Positions 5,236-7,800 of a stretch of DNA of 7,800 nucleotides are shown one piece after another. Location of the stretch: positions 1-7,800 of the forward strand of contig DAOWDF010000323.1 of the NCBI GenBank assembly GCA_030639165.1, in the 5' to 3' direction. Below the pieces are notes generated by a model, which saw only the letters and a list, made by a program, of their open reading frames with translations, searched no databases and was not told where the DNA came from. Position numbers and translations under genes: made by a program. Numbering within the stretch: position 1 is the first letter of the stretch; every line of letters begins with the position of its first letter. This stretch comes from Alphaproteobacteria bacterium. GTDB lineage: Bacteria; Pseudomonadota; Alphaproteobacteria; Micavibrionales; Micavibrionaceae.

Positions 5236-6360
5236 TCAGTATCTTTGTAAGTTTTCTACGTTTGAAAAGTCTAAATCCTGACCAACAAAGATCTTAATGC
5301 GCGATCCTTGGTCTATATGGATCGTGGGTTTAATTCCTATTGAGTTTTCAAGTGCAATCTCTGCGCTACGAGAAAAGTCATTCCCGCCATTTAATGACAC
5401 GCTAGAGCTGTTGCTATCACTGAGAGAACTTACTAATGCATCAAGCGCACCATCGATCATGGAGAGCAGGATTGATGAACCAAAACGCTTCATGAAATGC
5501 GTGTTAACTGCGCCAGATAAGCCAGAGCGCCCGAGTGCATCTGTTCCAATTGAACCAATATTGATGCTTACGCCATCGGGTCTTATTAGGCGTGTCCAGA
5601 TTACAAAAACCCTTGATTGTCCTTGCTTAACGCTAGATCTATATTCACCAACAAGGCGCGTGCCTTTAGGAATAAGAAGGTTTGAACCATCAAATGAATA
5701 GACATCATCGCTTGTAATAGCGCGAAGCATACCGGGGAGGTCACTTTGGATTGCTGTTTCTAAAATACCGCTAATTAACTCACCTTGGGCGATGAGAGTT
5801 GAAAGATTGCGAAGCTGAGTTGCTTGCACGCTTTGAGGGATTTGCACTTCATTTGCAAACTTAATGTTCTCATCACTAGCGCCGCCGCCAAAAAGCGTTG
5901 CCTCGCCAGTATATGAATTGGTTGGCTGCGCTATTTGTTTGGCGCTTGGAAGGGCGCGAACATAGACAAGCTGTGGTGATTTTATACGTTTTTCTAGCTC
6001 TTTTTGCTGTTCGAGGGCAATGCGCATGGCCTGCATTCTAATAGCTTCGTCATGTTTGAGTGCCATAGGGTCAATTTGTGGCATATGTTGTGGCTGCGAT
6101 AGCGCTGGCTCTAGATCATCTATAATATATGGCTCTATTTGTGTTCTAGGAGCTTTGAACGTTACCTCTTCGGCCTTTGTATCAATTTTAGGCATGGTTT
6201 TGCTTATGCCATCGTAAATAATAGCAACGAAGGCAGCGCCGCATAGGGCAACCAAGCCTATCATCCCAAAGGCGCGCATGGAATTTGGGATAGATACTTG
6301 GGTTGGATCTTCTTCGCTTAATATGGATTTATCCATATCGCCATCTATTATTTTGTTCAT
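5236..6360 (-). CDS. virB10: VirB10/TrbI-type core-complex protein
   Basis: This 374-residue protein spans the envelope: it sits in the inner membrane, crosses the periplasm and forms part of the outer-membrane core with VirB9. The first ~28 residues are cytoplasmic and acidic (SEEDPT). One membrane helix spans about 31-49 (FGMIGLVALCGAAFVAIIY). A charged, probably coiled-coil linker follows (about 101-128; IRMQAMRIALEQQKELEKR), then the TrbI domain from about 185. It has the hallmarks LIAQGELISGILETAI, SDLPG, LLIPKGTRLVGEY and the antenna region around 289-312 (HFMKRFGSSILLSMIDGALDAL). The C-terminal IKPTIHIDQGSRIKIFVGQDLDF is typical. The start has only a weak SD. An internal ATG at codon 9 is possible but not better. 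It lies 15 nt after virB9. Intact. Confidence 0.96.
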   Translation of the reverse strand: MNKIIDGDMDKSILSEEDPTQVSIPNSMRAFGMIGLVALCGAAFVAIIYDGISKTMPKIDTKAEEVTFKAPRTQIEPYIIDDLEPALSQPQHMPQIDPMALKHDEAIRMQAMRIALEQQKELEKRIKSPQLVYVRALPSAKQIAQPTNSYTGEATLFGGGASDENIKFANEVQIPQSVQATQLRNLSTLIAQGELISGILETAIQSDLPGMLRAITSDDVYSFDGSNLLIPKGTRLVGEYRSSVKQGQSRVFVIWTRLIRPDGVSINIGSIGTDALGRSGLSGAVNTHFMKRFGSSILLSMIDGALDALVSSLSDSNSSSVSLNGGNDFSRSAEIALENSIGIKPTIHIDQGSRIKIFVGQDLDFSNVENLQRY

Positions 6361-6375
6361 AATGCTGCTTTCGCT

Positions 6376-7224
6376 TTAATCGTTATATGTGGAAGATGCT
6401 GTTTTGGTATTGGTGTGCTCGCGCTTTTTCACGTGATTTACTGCTATTTCTGGTAGTGCATTATCAAGCTCAGTGTAGTCATCGTTAAAAATGCATGTGC
6501 TGGTTTTACCGTTTCGTAATGTGAATTGATGAGCTATAGTTTTCACCACAAGGTATTTACCGCGCATAGAATAATTTATGATTGATTCATTGCCGTTTTC
6601 ATCGACGCTAAAGACCGCTGGAGCGCCCGCTGAGTTAGAGAATTGAAAATAGGTGAATATACCATCATCAAAGGCGCGCATTGGGCGCAGGCGCTTTGAT
6701 CCTGCATAGCTGTAATTAAAATTCCATTCTTCTGGTGGCACAGAAGAGGGCGTAAATCCTATGGATGTAAAACCATTATTTTGCCTTTTGCCCATATTAG
6801 CCAGCTTTATATCCATTTGCTCTGGATATTGGAATTTAATACGAAATGATAACTGCTGCGATTTATAGCTTTGGGCTTTACGCGCAGAAAGTTCGAAGGT
6901 GTAGATATGCCTATCTGTAATAACTGTCATATTGGTGTCGGCATTTTCTAGTAATGGCTTAAGGAATAGTAAGTTTCCTTGCGGTGGACGCACTATCTGC
7001 CATGCCTCACTATCACCTAATGATATAGCGTCAATATTCTCGCCGCGCGCAAACTCAATCACGCTAGAAAAGCCGTAATGCGCAGTGATGCTATACACAT
7101 CTGAGGAGTGATATGTAAGAGTTTTAACCCGCGCATCGGCGCTGCCATCATGAGGAGCGCGCCCTGCCATAGCTGGGTTAGTGATGCATAAGATAAGCGT
7201 TGTTGTTAAAAGTAGTTTTTTCAT
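6376..7224 (-). CDS. virB9: VirB9-type core-complex protein
   Basis: This 282-residue periplasmic/outer-membrane protein builds the outer ring of the T4SS core with VirB10 and a VirB7 lipoprotein. A clear Sec signal peptide (KK, then a hydrophobic core) ends at AMA-G, about residue 20/21. The N-terminal VirB9/CagX domain has RVKTLTYHSSDVYSITAHYG, IEFARGE and GDSEAWQI, then NLLFLKPLLENADTNMTVITD. The C-terminal domain has NYSYAG, DDGIFTYFQF, PAVFSV and TLRNGK..TCIFND (about 168-250). The only mature-region cysteine is C244. A good SD lies 9 nt upstream and overlaps the virB8 stop. A charged, Thr/Ser-rich tail after about 262 looks disordered. No virB7 gene is found between virB8 and virB9, so that partner should lie upstream of the window, if present. 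Confidence 0.95.
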   Translation of the reverse strand: MKKLLLTTTLILCITNPAMAGRAPHDGSADARVKTLTYHSSDVYSITAHYGFSSVIEFARGENIDAISLGDSEAWQIVRPPQGNLLFLKPLLENADTNMTVITDRHIYTFELSARKAQSYKSQQLSFRIKFQYPEQMDIKLANMGKRQNNGFTSIGFTPSSVPPEEWNFNYSYAGSKRLRPMRAFDDGIFTYFQFSNSAGAPAVFSVDENGNESIINYSMRGKYLVVKTIAHQFTLRNGKTSTCIFNDDYTELDNALPEIAVNHVKKREHTNTKTASSTYND

Positions 7225-7233
7225 GGTTATTAT

Positions 7234-7239
7234 TCCTTA
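7234..7239 (-). promoter_or_regulatory. virB9 ribosome binding site overlapping the virB8 stop
   Basis: TAAGGA on the minus strand contains both the TAA stop of virB8 (7239-7237) and the SD for virB9, 9 nt before its ATG. This layout supports coupled translation of the two genes. Confidence 0.7.
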
Positions 7240-7800
7240 TAAAAGTTCTTGTGATTTACGGTAGCTAATGACTTGAAAGCCGAGTGGGTTAGCAAAGCGT
7301 TCAATCATTTTCATGGGTTTTTGTGTGTATTGGAATTTTACAATCGCGCTAAAATGCGCCAGCGTTATGCGCTCTTGTCGCCGTTTTTCTGTGAGGAAGC
7401 GCACTTGCGCGGTAGTGTCATTGAGCATGGAGACTGATTTTATCTTTACATCAATTGTGCCTTTATGCCCCAGAAGTTTAGATGGATTTTTAGGGTTCTC
7501 ACCGCTCCACAGCTCTTCAAATTCTTGTAATGCGCCTTTATCAGACATAAGAGCAATGCTTTTGTAATTCTCTTTGAGGATGTGCGGGTTATAGCTTTCA
7601 CGCATAGATACATAGCGCACAAGGTTGCTTTCCGTTATGGCTTGATCTTCTGATAGAGAACCTTTTTCAAGGCTGCGCACCACTTGGGTATAGCCAGTGT
7701 TTTTATCAATTGTAATCACATAAGGCTCATAGGATTTTAAGGGCAGGAGGAGCATGAGGCAGATTATGGAGCATATGGCAATTCCCATTGATAGCGCCGC
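7237..7800 (-). CDS. virB8: VirB8-type inner-membrane scaffold protein (5' end outside the window)
   Basis: The frame stays open to the right edge (AALSMGIAI...), so the gene starts beyond the window. The ATG at 7788 lies inside the membrane helix and is not the likely start, since relatives have about 35-45 cytoplasmic residues before it. The visible 187 residues are a single membrane helix (GIAICSIICLMLLLPL) followed by the periplasmic VirB8 domain: PLKSYEPYVITIDKNTG, a helical part with YVSMRESYNPH, and strands ending in the family's RFANPLGFQVISYR, where the NPxG motif (N171, P172 and G174, counted from the edge) is involved in dimerisation. VirB8 nucleates the inner-membrane part of the secretion channel and contacts VirB9 and VirB10. 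Confidence 0.94.
   Translation of the reverse strand, partial: AALSMGIAICSIICLMLLLPLKSYEPYVITIDKNTGYTQVVRSLEKGSLSEDQAITESNLVRYVSMRESYNPHILKENYKSIALMSDKGALQEFEELWSGENPKNPSKLLGHKGTIDVKIKSVSMLNDTTAQVRFLTEKRRQERITLAHFSAIVKFQYTQKPMKMIERFANPLGFQVISYRKSQELL

Noticed and set aside
5297..5701. 134-codon plus-strand ORF opposite virB10
   Set aside because: Antisense shadow of the conserved TrbI domain; no independent coding evidence.
1..7800. CRISPR arrays, tRNA or rRNA genes, origins of replication
   Set aside because: No regularly spaced repeats, no tRNA-like cloverleaf or rRNA sequence and no iteron arrays were noticed on reading either strand.

Overview
The window is part of a mobile or accessory region from a Gram-negative bacterium. 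About three quarters of it (2163 to the right edge, all on the minus strand) is the distal part of a P-type (VirB/VirD4) type IV secretion operon. Read in the direction of transcription, right to left, it holds virB8 (5' end cut by the window), virB9, virB10, a 75-codon unknown gene, virB11 and virD4. The genes are tightly packed: gaps of 12, 15 and 16 nt, then overlaps of 8 and 4 nt. They probably share one transcript whose promoter lies beyond the right edge. The products are the inner-membrane scaffold (VirB8), the periplasm-spanning and outer-membrane core (VirB9, VirB10), the hexameric ATPase (VirB11) and the coupling protein that recruits substrate (VirD4). This order, with virD4 directly after virB11, is known from alphaproteobacterial and rickettsial-type systems and from some conjugative plasmids. 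Moderate to low GC and a marked excess of GCGC tetramers fit an alphaproteobacterium or a similar intracellular or plasmid-borne setting, but the host cannot be named from this sequence.

The left part is a junction of damaged DNA. A complete IS3-family insertion sequence (35-1265) has 29-bp terminal inverted repeats, orfA and orfB, and an intact-looking programmed -1 frameshift module (SD-like box, A AAA AAG heptamer, 12-bp stem-loop). Its right end cuts off a minus-strand superfamily 2 (DEAD/DEAH-type) helicase after the first RecA-like domain. The stop codon of the truncated helicase lies inside the IS terminal repeat. No target-site duplication is visible.

Between the helicase start and the end of virD4 (1941-2162) is a gene-poor stretch. 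It holds an inverted-repeat regulatory candidate and the short eroded C-terminal end of what looks like an XRE/HipB-like helix-turn-helix regulator on the plus strand. IS insertion, a broken helicase and a regulator relic next to a conserved secretion operon suggest the edge of a mobile element under decay.

The items most worth checking are the unrecognised 75-aa protein between virB10 and virB11, the three-part frameshift signal of the IS, and the regulator relic. The remaining secretion genes look like ordinary, intact family members.
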